64,000 nt of DNA from Atriophallophorus winterbourni (GCA_013407085.1 JACCGJ010016234.1:1-64000); one strand, 5' to 3'. Positions 10,239 to 23,524 are shown, counted from the first letter of the stretch. The notes: generated from the letters alone by a model not told the origin. Translations and numbers: made by a program.

Positions 10239-11357
10239 CAAGTATGCACTTGTTAATGCATCATACAGTTGAGAATCTTCATGGTTAGGAGCATTTTTAG
10301 TACATCATTGTTACGACCATTATAATTCCATAAACTGACTTGAGAGCCATAATTGATCTCGTATAGATGAATCCACGAATTCAATATTAACAGCTGTAGA
10401 TTCGGAAAACATTTATTGTTGTGCTGCGAACGGAAACGCTGCGATACTCCTAAATCTTTCATCGACCTCTGATGGCATTTCTAGTCACATTACTCAATGA
10501 TGATGCGGTTCAAGAATGATAAATAGTCCCTTGTAGGAATCGAATCAGAAATTGTCACAAAATGGAAGTGTTAGCGGCTATGACATCTCACGATTCAGAA
10601 GAAACGCACTTTTTAACAATAACGAATGGTTGCATTGATCAAACGGAACAAGCAGTTTGTTCATGAAAGTATCGGTCGGTGAAAAGTGTCCTTGAAGAGG
10701 ACAATACAATACAGAAAGTGTCACAAACATACTATAACCAAAATGCTCCGATTATGACAGGCAAGGATGTTTTTACTTTCCTGATGGGATTTCATTCCTC
10801 AGGATTAAATGGACAAGTCTTATCAGATTGTAAAATCAAAGTTTGGAAAAGTAACAACGGAGCAAGGGTGCGGTCAAGGAATTACGCCAATGAGTAGCAA
10901 CTCTCAGCCACGTTCAGGCGGCAACGCTGGACGCACACACCAACGAACAAAGACCAATGTGCAGTACTAAAATAATCCATTCTAAGCCGAGTATTTTGCT
11001 ACGGTTGAACACTTGATGGACAAACACGATGACAATAAAGGGCATTAATCCAAATAAATGAGATAACAACACAAGTGAAAGGTAAACGAAGGAAAAGAAG
11101 AAGAACAAAGCAGATGTAATTGTATAAATAAACCTGAGATCAAAGAAAAATCAAAAAAACGAAAGCATGTCACAAACAGGCCTTCTTTGCAATAACGAAA
11201 ATAGTTACAAAATCGATGTGAGAATGCTATGCACGCTTGGTCGAATATCTAATACAAACCCGAAAGGCAAAATAAGTATTGATAGTTGGCGTGCCATGTA
11301 GTGACACTGGTCACTTTGCAATCTGCCCTTCATGAACACAGACATGTGATGGCTTTG

Positions 11358-11700
11358 CTTTCGCTTTTGTGCGACTATCTCCCTCTGGAAGATGAGTCGA
11401 CTTCAATGAAGATTCTTGGGAATTTAGCTACAAAGCGGCGTCTTCAGCACCACTCGGCGTTTGTTCCTGTCAGCTTCTCTAGCTTTTGCACAACCAAGTG
11501 CGACCTGCAAGGCAGCAGGGAGTTGCCAGAAAGAGGTGGTATGCACCACAACTAACCGTCTACGAGACTTTGCTCCAGATTTTTCCTCAGGGTTTTCTAC
11601 CGAAACCTTTTGACTGCAAGGCAGCGGAGGTTTAAAATCAGGGTTTTCCTTCCCTTAGATGAAATACCATCCCAGGCTAACGAGCTACATCTCCCTGTGA
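11358..11700 (-). mobile_element. Composite non-autonomous element (family B) with RTE-like 3' end
   Basis: On the minus strand it runs from a segment shared with 45990-46240 (CTCGTTAGC, GGAAGGAAAACCCTGAT, CTCCCTGCTGCCTTGCAGGT) to a 3' end ATAGTCGCACAAAAGC. That end matches the tail of the RTE LINE at 34871. A deletion has removed most of the RTE-derived coding relic that the 46 kb copy retains. Confidence 0.6.
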
Positions 11701-12082
11701 TGGCTACGTGAGCAAATATCCGGAAACCGAAGTTGGACAAGTGTAACTTTTTTGGTCAACAGGCTCCAGCTCATGGGAGCCCCCGGGATCCACGGTACAC
11801 TCGAATGATCAAATTCAGGCTTGGTTTAATTTCAATTCAATCCTAACTATCCGCTCGGGTTAACCGGTAATCTCGAATTCCAGACGCATGCGTTCCATTG
11901 CCTACCCTGGGGAAGGGATAACATTTTCGGCATATTGTTAGTGGAACAGAGATGTCAACTAGTGATTGAAGCCAAGTGGTCATCTGTTCAGGCCACATAC
12001 CAGAATCGGGACATTATACACATGACTGCGCATCACGTGCACAAGCATCATAGACGCACACCCTGTGCTGTGCACCAATGAT

Positions 12083-12212
12083 GGCATGGTATGATAATAT
12101 GAAAGCACAAACCTGATCCAGGCAAAGTGCCGCACAGTCAGGGACTGCACGTGGGCTAAGATACTGTCAAGTCTACCAGGCTTGGACGGATATGAGAAAG
12201 AAAATAGAAAAA
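12083..12212 (-). repeat. SINE-like family A copy, 5' truncated
   Basis: CCTGATCCAGGCAAAGTGCC through GATATGAGAAAGAAAATAG, with a TATGGTATGATAATATG tail on the left. Confidence 0.75.
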
Positions 12213-12409
12213 ATTGCCCATGGGACAAAACATTCTACATATTGCGTATACAGCAATATGAAACCCATTAAGATCAGAGCATAGGATCACAGCTATTAAG
12301 ATCAGTGTTTAACGGAAAATTGCACGCCAGTGTAGTCTAGGAGAGGGATGACGTAACTAGCCATGTCATGACAAACACAAAATATTCAAACAAACAAAGG
12401 GAAACGTAC

Positions 12410-12772
12410 GAAAACATTGAACGGATACAACGGAGGGCCGTTGAACGCGGGTGGTTCCCTAATCGGAACAACGTCGCGAACAGAGGGTGCGAGGCCAATG
12501 CTGTCGGGGGTGATGGAATAGCCAAAGTGCGTACTAGTGAGAAAGTCTGAAAGAGCAAGCAGTTGGGAGATGTTGCGCCAGTCAATCCGTCCAAACTTGT
12601 CGCGTAGCGGCGAGGCTGCTGCTGGGTCGAAGAGAGGGGACGCGTTTTCCGACCATGTCATCTTGGGTAAAATTGAGGCCCCGCCGCCAAATCGTGGGAG
12701 AAACATGTCGCGAAGGACAAGTGTTTCAAGGTTAGGAAAAGGCTGACCAGATGCTATCACAGATTCGAGAGA
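12410..12772 (-). CDS. FBXO38: FBXO38-like exon, last strands of first LRR block and start of linker
   Basis: This 363-base exon (phase 0 both sides) has acceptor tttcgtttccag and donor TTC|gtacgt. It starts SLESVIASGQPFPNLETLVL, the equivalent of the FBXO38 strand ending in LPSLEFISLDQMF. Then the similarity fades into a linker with hydrophilic and Pro-rich stretches (VPIREPPAFNGPPL). In vertebrate FBXO38 the same position begins the long low-complexity middle region. An antisense frame at 12368-12550 is a shadow. Confidence 0.78.
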
Positions 12773-13454
12773 CTGGAAACGAAAAAAAGGACTGAGTGAG
12801 AAAACATTAGTTTCATAGTAGGTTACAACAAACCGGAAATAAGTAAGGTATGTGAACATGTGAGCAGGAACATAATCTCACAAGGGGTTGAATTGCTGCT
12901 CGGTAGGATCGTGTTCAAAACATTATCACAGATCACCCAAAAGACTTTCGCTTCGGCTATGAAGAAACAAACGCATGGTACTAGAACTATTCTCTATTTG
13001 CGCAAATGATAGGTGACAGTAGTTTCGATATTATCACCACGCGTATATTGACGCGTGTTCATTACATGAGTCACTGAATGGATAGGGAAGAATTTTATCA
13101 GCAACAAACATCGTGGGTACATAAAAATGAGCAGAAATAACAGCATGACCTACGCGTCTGAAAATCGAAATTATAGTGCGAGTTGATGATGCACATGCTG
13201 CAATTCTATCAAAAGAACCAGCGTGGGTACTGAGAAAACACTGTGGCCAAGCGACCTAACTCATATATTAATCGATTACAACTAGACTTTGTGTATGAGA
13301 AGGGTATGGAAGCACAAGAGTACACTTTCACCGTTTAGTTGGGAAGCATGCAGCATAACACCTTTCACGTTGGGCCGAACATTTTAAAGAACAATTCACC
13401 TGGTCGGTTGCAACAAATTCATACCCTCATTTGATGCAGTGTGATCATTGTTCT

Positions 13455-13870
13455 GTTAGCGTAGATCCCCCTAAGGATCAGATATCGCAATGGCTAGCAA
13501 CGCTTTAGGATATGTCCAGAAACCGTGTTCAATGGCGGTCTTGCACTAAGCATATTCCTGGAGTGTTTGCTTAACCTTGCATGTAGTCAAGCGGAATTAA
13601 GAGAAAAGCTTGTTATGATGCATGACAGTGAAAGCCGCAACGAAGCTGCCACGCTGATGTCGCTCTACTCGTTCACGAAACTTGTTTGAATGTATGTAAC
13701 ATTCGAGGTGTGGGCACCTCATCCCAGTTTGTTTGTGCTTACTCTTCTATAGAATCCGTAGCTATTTAAGTCCCACACTTCATCATCTTTCAGGATTTCA
13801 CTTTTTCATGGTTGTGTGGCAGTTAAGCATTCGGTACATGCTACAGGTGTAATGCTGTCTGTGATGACGA
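13455..13870 (+). mobile_element. 3' end of LINE family C
   Basis: The first 100 bases translate as QISQWLAT, stop, DMSRNRVQWRSC, the W-L-x-T-L-x-D-M...N-R...W ending of an RTE-like reverse transcriptase. About 320 bases of 3' untranslated sequence follow and match 36430-36725 (+) and 36705-37095 (-), for example GAGGTGTGGGCACCTCATCC. Confidence 0.65.
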
Positions 13871-16800
13871 TGCTGATGAACGTTTGGAAATTATTCGAGC
13901 GGATCCTATTGATAAGTCAATCATATGAAGAAAGGTACTGTTTCAAGGCAGTTTCTACAATTATTTTACCAATAGAAAGTGTGTGAATCAATTTCGATAC
14001 CAGGTTCGGCAGACCCATAGCTCGTTGAAAGTGTATGGTGAAGGGTATAAACGATATTATAGAGGGAAATCAGTTCACGTATAAAGACAACAGATCGCAG
14101 ACGTGACGCATAGAAAGGAAGATAACGAGCTTGTTTAACTAAAGCAGCAATATGGTGAATCCATGATTGCAAGTAGAAATCTTTATCACTCTGTCGGATC
14201 GGTAGCTCAGCGCAACAGCACATGCCATTGGCGATCAGCTGTAATGCCAAGGTCACTGGAGTTTTTCACACTGACCTTAGGAGACTTGAACAAATACCAG
14301 AAAAGGATTTCTGCAGTGACACTCTAGCCTGGTTACACGTACAGTTTATTGCCGGCGGCAAATCAATTTAGTTCACTTAATACTGACGCTCAGTGCCTAG
14401 TTGAAATAAAGCGATTGCAAGACGATCGCCAAAGATGTTACATTGAAGCGATCTACCAACAGAGGAGCAAAACCATAAGATTTAAAACCTCATGACAAAG
14501 CAACTCAACGAACCAGCATCCTGTGAGAACATCCTGTGAGAACATATCGCGATGTGTGAGCGTCACTCCGTGAACACAGCGTGAGCAAGTTCAACATCGA
14601 TCAATTAACAATGTATCGATTGTCAGCAGCAACGAAAGACAAGACGGAAGTAAAACTTGTCGATCAGTTGGAAAGCATCAAAGTTTTATGAGGTAGTGAA
14701 GGAAAATGCGGCTGAACCGAAATCGCACCACAATGTGGAGAATAGCAAACACAAAGAAACAAAGACGGCCAAAAAAATCGATAAAAACATTTCGATCCTT
14801 ATCTGTCATACAACACCACAGCGGAATTGTATATACATAAATAGAAGGGAGCGGATTTAGCATAACAAACAGATAGGATTATGGTGAAATTGTAGCGTGT
14901 TGCATTATTATTACCGTAGCTGTTTGCATCTCGCACAGTCCGTTAGCGTTGTCGGATCATTCACCCTCGCCAGGTGGATACAGTGAAAAACCGTTGGTCA
15001 TTATAAACTTATATGCCAAGACTATTTCGACAGACATTAAACAAGAATGCAACACCATCTATGCCAGATACATTTTCGAAAAAAAACATTTATATGGAGC
15101 ATATTGGTCAATGGACGTGGGGTGAGTATGTGTCGAGATGCAACCCAGCCCCATGAATGATGCCGACAAAGGCTGGGGAAACAACTGCAACCATCCAACT
15201 TCTTGACCTATGTTGCCTATGGTATGGTATGGTATGGGAGCACAAGCCTGATCCAGGCAAAGTGCTGCACAATTAGAGACTGTTGCCTAAGACCACATGA
15301 TAAGCGGAGAGAAGCGACAAGTCAGATATTCGAAAACAACATATCATCAATAGAAAGCTAGAGTGGAGACGCGTTTTTGGAACAAGTCGAAAGGTAAAAT
15401 ATTAGACTGGATAAGAAACAACGCTTAATACGGTGAGAAACATAGCTAACGCAAACTCTCGGATCAGAGAAGATACGCTTTTGTGATCGAATCATTACGG
15501 AAGCGATAAAAGATAGCAGAGCGATTACGCGTTCGCATGGTATATTTCTGATGAAACCGACTTGATCAATGGTGCAAGAATTTTGTTGTTGAAGTTGATC
15601 CACGAATATGATACTCGTGAAAGCATCGAACCGTGATCGATATCTTGCTGCATTCCTGTTAACATGATCAAGGGAGGTATGGTTCGCGGAACTTGTGTGG
15701 CATTTTCCGAGGTGGTGGAAAAGAAAGAGCAGATCAGAAGGGCACGCGATATGTGTTTTGTGAGCGGATGCCGAGAAAGAAGTCTCATCAGCAGAATAGC
15801 AATAGACCAATTCACATGCATAGGGGTAATCCAACGTAGTGGAGAATGTTTGTGACCGATCGGGGATTGTGGATTACGTAATCGAGCTAATCTGTCGGTG
15901 GACGTCATTCACACCTAACTGATTGGCCAGAGGTGCTTTCATACCATAATACACCTGCAACCCCCCCGAACAATTGATACAAAATTTCATGTAAGGGTGG
16001 GGGTGCGTCAATTTATCGTAATCTTGTCTGTCTGCCTTAACAAGCTCAGTGTCCAACATGAACTCTGCCGTCCTTAGCCAGATTAGGATTAGTCAGGTGA
16101 GTGCAATCTGACCTCTGTTCGTACTTGATCCAAGGAAGCCTCTGTGTCAGAAGCGAAACGTTACCAATAAGCGTGGTAATCCAAGTTTTACAAAATTACC
16201 TCATGAATGTAGTAAGGCATAATATCGTGCGGTTTTGATGGGTAACGCGTGGGATATTGAAAAGCGACGCATTCAATGAGATTTTATCAATGTAATCGCA
16301 TGTGAGCAGCGGCTCGGGTTCAAGTTGTTCCGAGATTGTACATTTGAGAAAATGTACTTGACCAGAATTCTGCATGGCGGCAGTTCAACAGCCGAAAGTA
16401 GTATCTTCTTTATCCCAGCTTGCAGATGACGCTTTACACAGTATCTCCGAAGTGAGCAGTCAAGAGCGAATTCTTCCCAACTCGCAGAGTCAAGAGCTTT
16501 CATATCACTTTTGCGAACGGCTTTGTATCGCCAGTGCGGTCAGCCCAAAAGTCAACTTCTTCATTTCAATTCACCATTGGAACGATTAGTTCGTGTTGTT
16601 GAACATCAAAGCCAACTGGTATGAAACTCTGATTTCCTGGGGAAAGTATCCTATTGATTAGATCCATTTTCTGATTTCATTTCATTTACGTATTGTAGAG
16701 TTTCATGTGTAATAGCGAAATTAGTCACACTAATTTTTCTTGTTCACATAAATGAAGACTGTCCGTTTATGTATTCTCGTATCCATATGATTTGGGTCGG

Positions 16801-17390
16801 GTGACTTAGCGGGTGTACACAACTAAGAGCTGTAAGTCATGATTATTGCACGACATTCAGGAAACGAACTGAAAAGCATACAGCTATCCATCTCATATTT
16901 TCCATGGGGAACCAGTAAGCAGGCAAGTTTTTGTGTTAGATTCCAGTTGATTTGAAACGGATATTTAAGACGCGTTTTTCGATCAAGATCGGCTAAGATT
17001 TACTTGACTAAATCGATCGGTATATTGCTTCTCGAAACCCATCGCCATTTTACTCTGCACTAGAATTGAGACAACGGCTAAAGGCAGTCTGTCGAGAAAG
17101 ACGAAACGTTGACGCGACTACCCACGACGGAAAATAGACACAGTTCAGGCATTATGAACTGAAACTACATAAGGTGAAAGCCCAGCTCTTAAACACAGTA
17201 CACGAGCGGAAACAGACATAAAGTAGGATTAGTGAAAGCAGGTGAATGATTTTCAACGTGTAATCAGCTGTCCCATATCGGAATGTATAAAGTAGGAGAG
17301 CAGAGGAATAGATTGCATTAGACAATCACCGGAATCCCATACAATATGTGGATCTAAAAACCAAGTTAAAAGTGTGCCCATTTTCACATA
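13871..17390. other. Long intron portion, little recognised
   Basis: Part of the 6 kb intron between the exons at 18793 and 12772. Apart from the family A fragment at 15217 and a small tandem duplication CATCCTGTGAGAACATCCTG at 14520, no feature is supported. Minus frames of 158 and 127 codons at 15358-15908 have no recognisable motif. Confidence 0.45.
15217..15292 (-). repeat. Family A fragment
   Basis: Tail TATGGTATGGTATGG followed by CACAAGCCTGATCCAGGCAA; cut after about 55 bases. Confidence 0.7.
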
Positions 17391-17875
17391 GTATGTATGT
17401 ATGTATGTATGTATGTATGTATGTATGTATGTATGCATGTATGTTTGTATGTATGTATGTATGTTTGTATGTATGTATGTATGTATGTTGTGAAATCGCA
17501 AGCCTGACCCAGGCAAAGTGCCACACAGTCATAGACTGCACGGGGGCGAAGATACTGTCAGGTTGTCCAGGCCTAGATAGATATGGGAAGCGAAAATAGC
17601 AATGACAGTGAGACTCCAGCGTGTTTTAGCATACAGCCGGCGAGGCAAATCTATTTAGCACGGTGTTAGCTGCACAGTACAATATTGAATAGTATATTGT
17701 GGTACAAAAAGCTATGAGCTTAAAAGATAACCATAGGATAGTAAGTTCAGAGGGACGAGTGAAGTTCAGCAGATTCGGCGTCGTGTGCCAAAGTTCCGTA
17801 AAGGGTGGGGTTATATGTATTATAACAGTCAACAGCACACAAGTGCTGCACGGTTGCACATCCGTGCTAACCAAA
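17391..17875 (-). repeat. Family A copy with (ATGT)n tail and an internal insertion
   Basis: The ATGT tail at 17391-17487 is followed by a full-length element. It is interrupted after TTAGCTGCACAGTA (about 17687) by roughly 140 unrelated bases and resumes at 17828 with CAACAGCACACAAGTGCTGC to the 5' end GCACATCCGTGC. Confidence 0.65.
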
Positions 17876-18215
17876 CGCTGGGCGCCATCTAGTATTATGA
17901 TGTCTTTTTACAAGAACAGGTTCCGCTCTTGCACACAGTCTTCCGAATGAGACCCGAAAATCGCCGTATATAGGGGAACAAATACCCCGTCATTTTGCAT
18001 GTCATAACAAATTTTCACAGATTAGCACAGAAAAAGCCTGTACATGCCGGTTACGATATTATGCCAAGTTTCCCTGGTGTTGAATCGAATGAGATTGAAA
18101 AAGATTGCACATTAGCATTGATGACAAACAAGGCAGCACGCGGCTAAACAGAATACGAACATTGCAAAAACGAAAATTAGTCAATGCGGATTATCGATCC
18201 ACGCACCCAGCATCG

Positions 18216-18577
18216 AGATAAACATACATACATGCATACGCAGATACAGAGATACATACACACACACACGTAAATACATCCATACGTAGATACATAGATA
18301 CAAAAAATCATACATACATACATGCAAACATGGTATGGTATGATGGTATAAAAACTAAGCCTGATCCAGGCAAAGTGCCGCACCGTTAGAGACTGCACGT
18401 GGGCTAAGATACTGTCAGGTTGCCCAGGCCTAGACAGATATGAGAAAGAAAATAGAACAAGAAATGGTAGTGAGACTACAGCCTGTTTCAGCATGCAGCT
18501 CACTACCGGCTGGCCAATCAATTTAGCATGGTGTTAGCCGCACTGCACAAAGTACTGCACGATTGCACATCCGTGCA
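18216..18577 (-). repeat. Full-length family A copy with degenerate CATA tail
   Basis: The element proper is about 18350-18577, ending GCACGATTGCACATCCGTGC. To its left lie about 115 bases of degenerated CATA/CATG repeats forming the 3' tail. Confidence 0.8.
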
Positions 18578-18705
18578 TACATGCATACTTACATCCGCAC
18601 ATGCATAGATACCTACATACGTACACGCATAAAGACATACGTACGTGCATGCACAGATACATACAAACAAAATTGCATACATACATACATACATACATAC
18701 ATATC
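18578..18705. repeat. Degenerate CATA/CATAC microsatellite
   Basis: Irregular CATA-type repeats ending in six perfect units, lying between family A and the FBXO38-like exon at 18793. Confidence 0.7.
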
Positions 18706-18792
18706 AACACTCGCTGTACCATGCAGATTTTACGCTTTTTATTGCATACAAAAAGAAACACCCATACACATCATCGACGAGTTAAAACGTAC

Positions 18793-19109
18793 CTCGATGG
18801 ATATTCCCGGACAATTTTCCAAGGTCAGTGAACGCAACGGGGATTGAACTAGCGCTTCTGGTGGCAGATTAAAGACGCTCAGATCCACCACTTGCAGGAT
18901 GCGATCCGAATTCCACCAAATCTTTATATCTGACAGGTATGGTGCATGACGAATGGTTAACGACATCAGACGAGGAGCGATTGTGAATAACGAGGTCATG
19001 CCGAAATCGGAGAGTTTGCACACGGGGAAAATGCTATCACGGGGGGTTCCGAGATTTTGGGCAGTCAGTTCAGACACCGTTAGACGAGCCTGATACGGAT
19101 CTTGATAGC
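18793..19109 (-). CDS. FBXO38: FBXO38-like exon, leucine-rich repeat segment
   Basis: This 317-base exon has acceptor tctatttcccag and donor GAG|gtacgt (phase 1 in, phase 0 out). It encodes LSDFGMTSLFTIAPRLMSL and SDRILQVVDLSVFNLPP, aligning with the FBXO38 segment whose strands end ITDIGMKAV and then run through CIKYLAIYNCPHL. The join with the preceding exon gives LVLGYQDP, matching the LHLGYVDE of the family, which supports both splice sites. Confidence 0.87.
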
Positions 19110-19352
19110 CTGGGAAATAGAACGAAAACGAAAATAAACGCGAGTGATAAGCACCCGTGATAAGACTTCGCAATACATTTTGTAACCAACCATTCAAATT
19201 ACGGGATGGACTAGAAAAGAACAATATTACTGTAACACTTGATACATGATCCATATACGACGGTAAAACTTGCTTCCATCGCTAAAACGCTAATGTGACG
19301 TTCATAGGAATAGTCTGAATGTTGTTTAATTATTCCAAAGTTGCCAGACATT

Positions 19353-19567
19353 AAGTAATCACAAGCCAGACAAAGTACCGCACAGTCATAGACTGCACGT
19401 GGGCTGAGATACTGTCAGGTTGCCCAGGTCTAGACAGATGAGAAAGAAAATAGAAATAGTAGTGAAACTCCAGCCTGTTTCAGCATACAGCTCACTACCG
19501 GTGACCAGTCAATTTAGCACGGAGTTAGCCACAGCACAAAAGTACCGCACGATTGCACATCCGTGCA
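19353..19567 (-). repeat. Nearly full-length family A copy
   Basis: From AATCACAAGCCAGACAAAGT to GCACGATTGCACATCCGTGC; no microsatellite tail remains. It lies just upstream (in gene sense) of the exon starting at 19109. Confidence 0.75.
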
Positions 19568-20383
19568 GATATTAGTGAAGCAACGGGCAGCTTACAGCCA
19601 ATGTTACGTTCTGGATTTGCTTGAAACATGACTACCTCGCAGCTTACCACTAATCACTGTATTTTGCTCCATGATCTAGTTTTAGACAGAATCACAGCAT
19701 AGCAGAGTAACGGTCATGAAGGTCAGTAAAACTTATCGATTACTTTTATATAATCAATACTTTGTAAAAAGGAAAGTTCATGCATGCGAATCATTTTAAG
19801 GAGGTTATTAACCAGCCACCACAGCTAAACCCTCACAGCATCGCACAAGTTAGTGCAACACCAGAAGAAAATTACGAAAAAATGCTAATGCATCAGATCT
19901 TGAAGACACCCTTACCGGAGCTCTCAAGGTGAACGCAGTGGTAGCAGCAGAGATGCAACATCCTCACTTCAAACAGAATTGTGAACAAAGGTGAATGCAG
20001 GATACCTGAAGAATCTGTTAAAGTTAAGCGACCTTTCTTAGTGCGACCGCTAGCGAGGAAAAATGACACTCTCCATCAACAGCGATGTATCCACCAAAAC
20101 CAGTCTGTAAACTGAAGGGTGAATAAAATGAAATGCTATGGGTAAGATGTGGGTAAGACAGACCAGGTACACAACGCATCAATGCATTGCACACCAATTG
20201 AGCAATTCCTTGAAGTCACCAGAGTAAAGACACTTCTTCTCCGACTTTGGGAAAGTCTTTGACAGGGAAACCACCTCCATTATTTCTGTTTTCTGAAGAT
20301 AGTGCCGAGTTAAATCGATAAGTATGAGGTCACGTGCTGCACGCGGAAACTCGATGCCACTATCTTTTTCTCAGTCTCAGGAA

Positions 20384-20462
20384 TCTGGAAGTATATCAGC
20401 CCACGCGAGATCTATGGCTGTGTGGCACTTTGCATTTTTCACCTTTATGATTTCATACCAAA
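20384..20462 (+). repeat. Diverged family A fragment
   Basis: ATATCAGCCCACGCGAGATC, GTGTGGCACTTTGC and TTATGATTTCATACC mark the 3' third of the element. Confidence 0.5.
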
Positions 20463-21257
20463 TGGGTAACGATAGAATATCTTGAAAGGTTTGCAGAGAT
20501 CGGATGCGATTGAGGAAAAGACACGGAAACTGAACTACACAGGAAACGTCGCCAACAGTGATGGCAGTGCAAACAAAGACATTAATAGCCGCACAAGCCA
20601 ACACAAGATCGCAATCAACCACTTACAAACCATCTAGAACTAATAGATACTTTTTATTGTGGCAAGTTGTGCATCTTCTTCAATATCGAATAAGTCCTCC
20701 TTCAAAGGTCTGAGACCTTGGAGGTAGTCAACAATGTTGTCAAAGAGTTACAGACTTTTGCTAACAAAAGCTTGCGTCGTATTCTCAACATCGGAGACCG
20801 ACCTAGGGAAGAAAACCAACCAACAAGATATCAATAAACGAAAAGGGTGATGGATAGTTTACGTGATTCGCGTGATAATCATCCACACCATCAGATAAGC
20901 ACTCGATCAGAAATCACGAGGTAAACAAAAGCAAGGAATACGTGAAAAAACTTGGGTAAAAGAACGATCGAACATATAGTTAACTAGTGTCGGATTGTTA
21001 CAGCTACAAGCTCCATCCGGAGGACTCAGGACTAAACAAAAGCTGATACATGGATACTTTAAATTGCGGTATGGATGTGTAGCTATAATAACCCGCGCAG
21101 GCAGAATCGCACTTCGTGGAACATCGAACCGAGGAATCGTTAAAGAATAAACATCGCTCGGTAATTTTTGACCTAGGAGAATGTGGATAGAAATAATAGT
21201 CTTCCACAATGTCGCGTGGGACAATACGGTCTGATCCACACGCGTTGAGTATAGATT

Positions 21258-21495
21258 AGGTATGAAATCACAAGCCAGGTCCAGGCAAAGTGCCGCACAG
21301 TCATAGATTGCATTTGGGCTAAGATACTGTCAGGTTCCCCAGGCCTAGACAGATATAAGAAATGAAAATAGAATGAAAATGGCAGTGAGACTCCTGCGTG
21401 TTTTCACGAGAAGCTTACAACAGGTGGAAAATCAATTTAGCACGGTGTTAGTTGGAATGGCACAGAAGTATTGCACGATAGCACACCCGTGATAG
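21258..21495 (-). repeat. Full-length family A copy
   Basis: GGTATGAAATCACAAGCCAG through ATTGCACGATAGCACACCCG. It is diverged at the hairpin (TTTTCACGAGAAGCTTAC). Confidence 0.75.
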
Positions 21496-21685
21496 ATCGA
21501 AGTTGATCGGTCCTGAGGACACGTTAGAAGGCATTTCTTTAGGAAGGATTGTAACACGGTACGAGTGGCTCATCAACCATGGTGAAGATGTTTTCAAAAA
21601 AACATCGGCTGTCGTTAGTTCGTACCTCGATGGCGCGATGAGATGAAAACCAATGGATGACGTACAGACCAATAGACCAACTCAC

Positions 21686-21928
21686 CTAGAACGAGAACCT
21701 CTAAAAAGGGGAATCTGGCGCGTGTGTATGCCAGCGCTTCGAAAAATGTGTCTCGAGAATGACCGATAGGAAGTGAGATATGGTTGAGTGTATCCTGCGA
21801 GGCGAGCAGCATCAAGCCCACGTCCAGATCGATGGAATCTTTGTTCCCACACAAGACAAGTCGAATGAGGTGGTAAAAGCTACGATTCGGGATGACCGGA
21901 ATATCCACCAGGTGCGATAGCAAACCCT
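21686..21928 (-). CDS. FBXO38: FBXO38-like exon, leucine-rich repeat segment
   Basis: This 243-base exon has a strong acceptor (tttcccttcaccccag) and donor CTAG|gtgagt, phase 1 on both sides. Residues include LIRLVLCGNKDSIDLDVG and FPFLEVLVLG, which align with the FBXO38 strands around LEVDLGYL and FETLHLG. The spacing and the acidic residues of the strand-loop pattern are kept. It is intact, and an overlapping frame at 21812-22030 is a shadow that runs into the intron. Confidence 0.88.
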
Positions 21929-22528
21929 CTGGGGTGAAGGGAAACAAAAATTGGGAATGGTGAATACGAAATCAGCACGTTTAGATATTGAACGTTTCGC
22001 GCTTGCAACGAGATCGATCGCACTGAACATCGAATCACAAGGTGAAAATGTTTGTAAAGTATAGGAATAGATATCAAATAGAAAGCCAAAACCAAGTAAC
22101 TATTACATCACGAGTCTCGAAGCAGCGTTAGTGCCCACACGAATTCAAGCTGCAGACAAATATAGAAGCATGAAAGAAGAATTACAATCGAAGTGTTTAT
22201 AAAGCGACGGGGAATGACTCCATTTATTAATACTTGATGGCGACCAACGATTGCATAGTATCTAGTAACGGTTTCCATGGTTACCCAATTTAACTACCAT
22301 TACAAATATGTTAAACCGATGGATGGCACAAAAGAACCACAAACAGACAGCCAGAACGCGAGGTCAATTATCAACATGTCTGTCAATAAGTACTTCAACG
22401 GGCTTATGACGAATTTTAGGGTCAGCAAATTTTTAGTGATTGTCGTAGCTCTGCCAGCGATGCACGAATTGATTACGATCGTGTATCTAGATTGATCGAT
22501 AAATGCGGCGCCTCCAGGTTGTGCCATT

Positions 22529-22781
22529 ATGTATGTATGTATGTATGAAAGCACAAGCCTGATCCAGACAAAGTGCCGCACAGTCATAAACTGTACGTGG
22601 GCTGAGATACTGTCAGGTTGCCCAGGTCCAGACAGATATGACAAAACAAATAGAAAGAAAATAGAAACGGTAGTGAGACTACAGCATGTTTCAACATGCA
22701 GCTCACTACCTGTGGCCAATCAATTTAGCACAATGTTAGCCGCACAGCACAGAAATACTGCACGATTGCACATCCGTGCCA
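22529..22781 (-). repeat. Full-length family A copy with short ATGT tail
   Basis: Tail TATGTATGTATGTATG, intact hairpin arms GGTAGTGAG and CTCACTACC, and 5' end GCACGATTGCACATCCGTGC. The 115-codon frame over it is repeat-derived. Confidence 0.8.
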
Positions 22782-23524
22782 TTAGTAACGCGTGGAATAG
22801 ATTGACAGCTCAATCAGATCCAAGCTGGTTTAGATTTGGAAAAGTTGGAGAGAAACTGCACACGAGCAGCTGTTGAGACTATGAGCTGACAAACTGTTGA
22901 GATACGGGCAAATTGGGACCCTTCGCTTGGTCGGTTAATAATGCCAGATTTCCGCACTGGGGTGAATATCCAAAAATTGGCATAATCCTCCTTAGCCTAA
23001 AGATGACGTTTCACACTGCCTTGCAAGTGAACGGTCAACAGCAACTTCATGCAACTCATACGGCCAATATCGAGTGTTCACATCTCTTTAGCAAACACCT
23101 TTATACCACACGTGCTGCGTGCTCAAAGACCAACAGCTTGATTTCAACTGTTCACAGAGTAGATTTTTGGCCTACGACCGTTTTCCATCATATATACTAC
23201 CTAACCAGCGTAGCAGTAAAGAGAACATGATCTGGACGGAGCACTTCTGCACTCGTTACTGTGTGTATCCACGACATGTTCAAAAAGCGATAGGCACTGC
23301 GTGGGGAGTAACTTTGTATGGCTACAACAACAAGTGAATAATGTTTAACGAAGCGCTGAAGCCGATGAGTTAAACGCCAACAGAGTAAACAAGGTTTGTT
23401 GAGTTTAAATCGTTGTGAGGAATAGAAGCGAGGTCCGTAGCTTGTGCTGATCAAAATAATCAAGAAGATTGTATTCAAAGCTCTCGATTTTTATGATTTC
23501 AGAATTGGCCCATGTCCTAAGCTG

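Noticed and set aside
13966..14256. A 96-codon minus frame in the long intron
   Set aside because: No motif, no convincing splice sites, and the neighbouring exon phases do not need it.
20907..21239. A 110-codon minus frame in the intron between exons 21686 and 19109
   Set aside because: Two overlapping frames are open, no similarity is seen, and the flanking exons join in frame without it.
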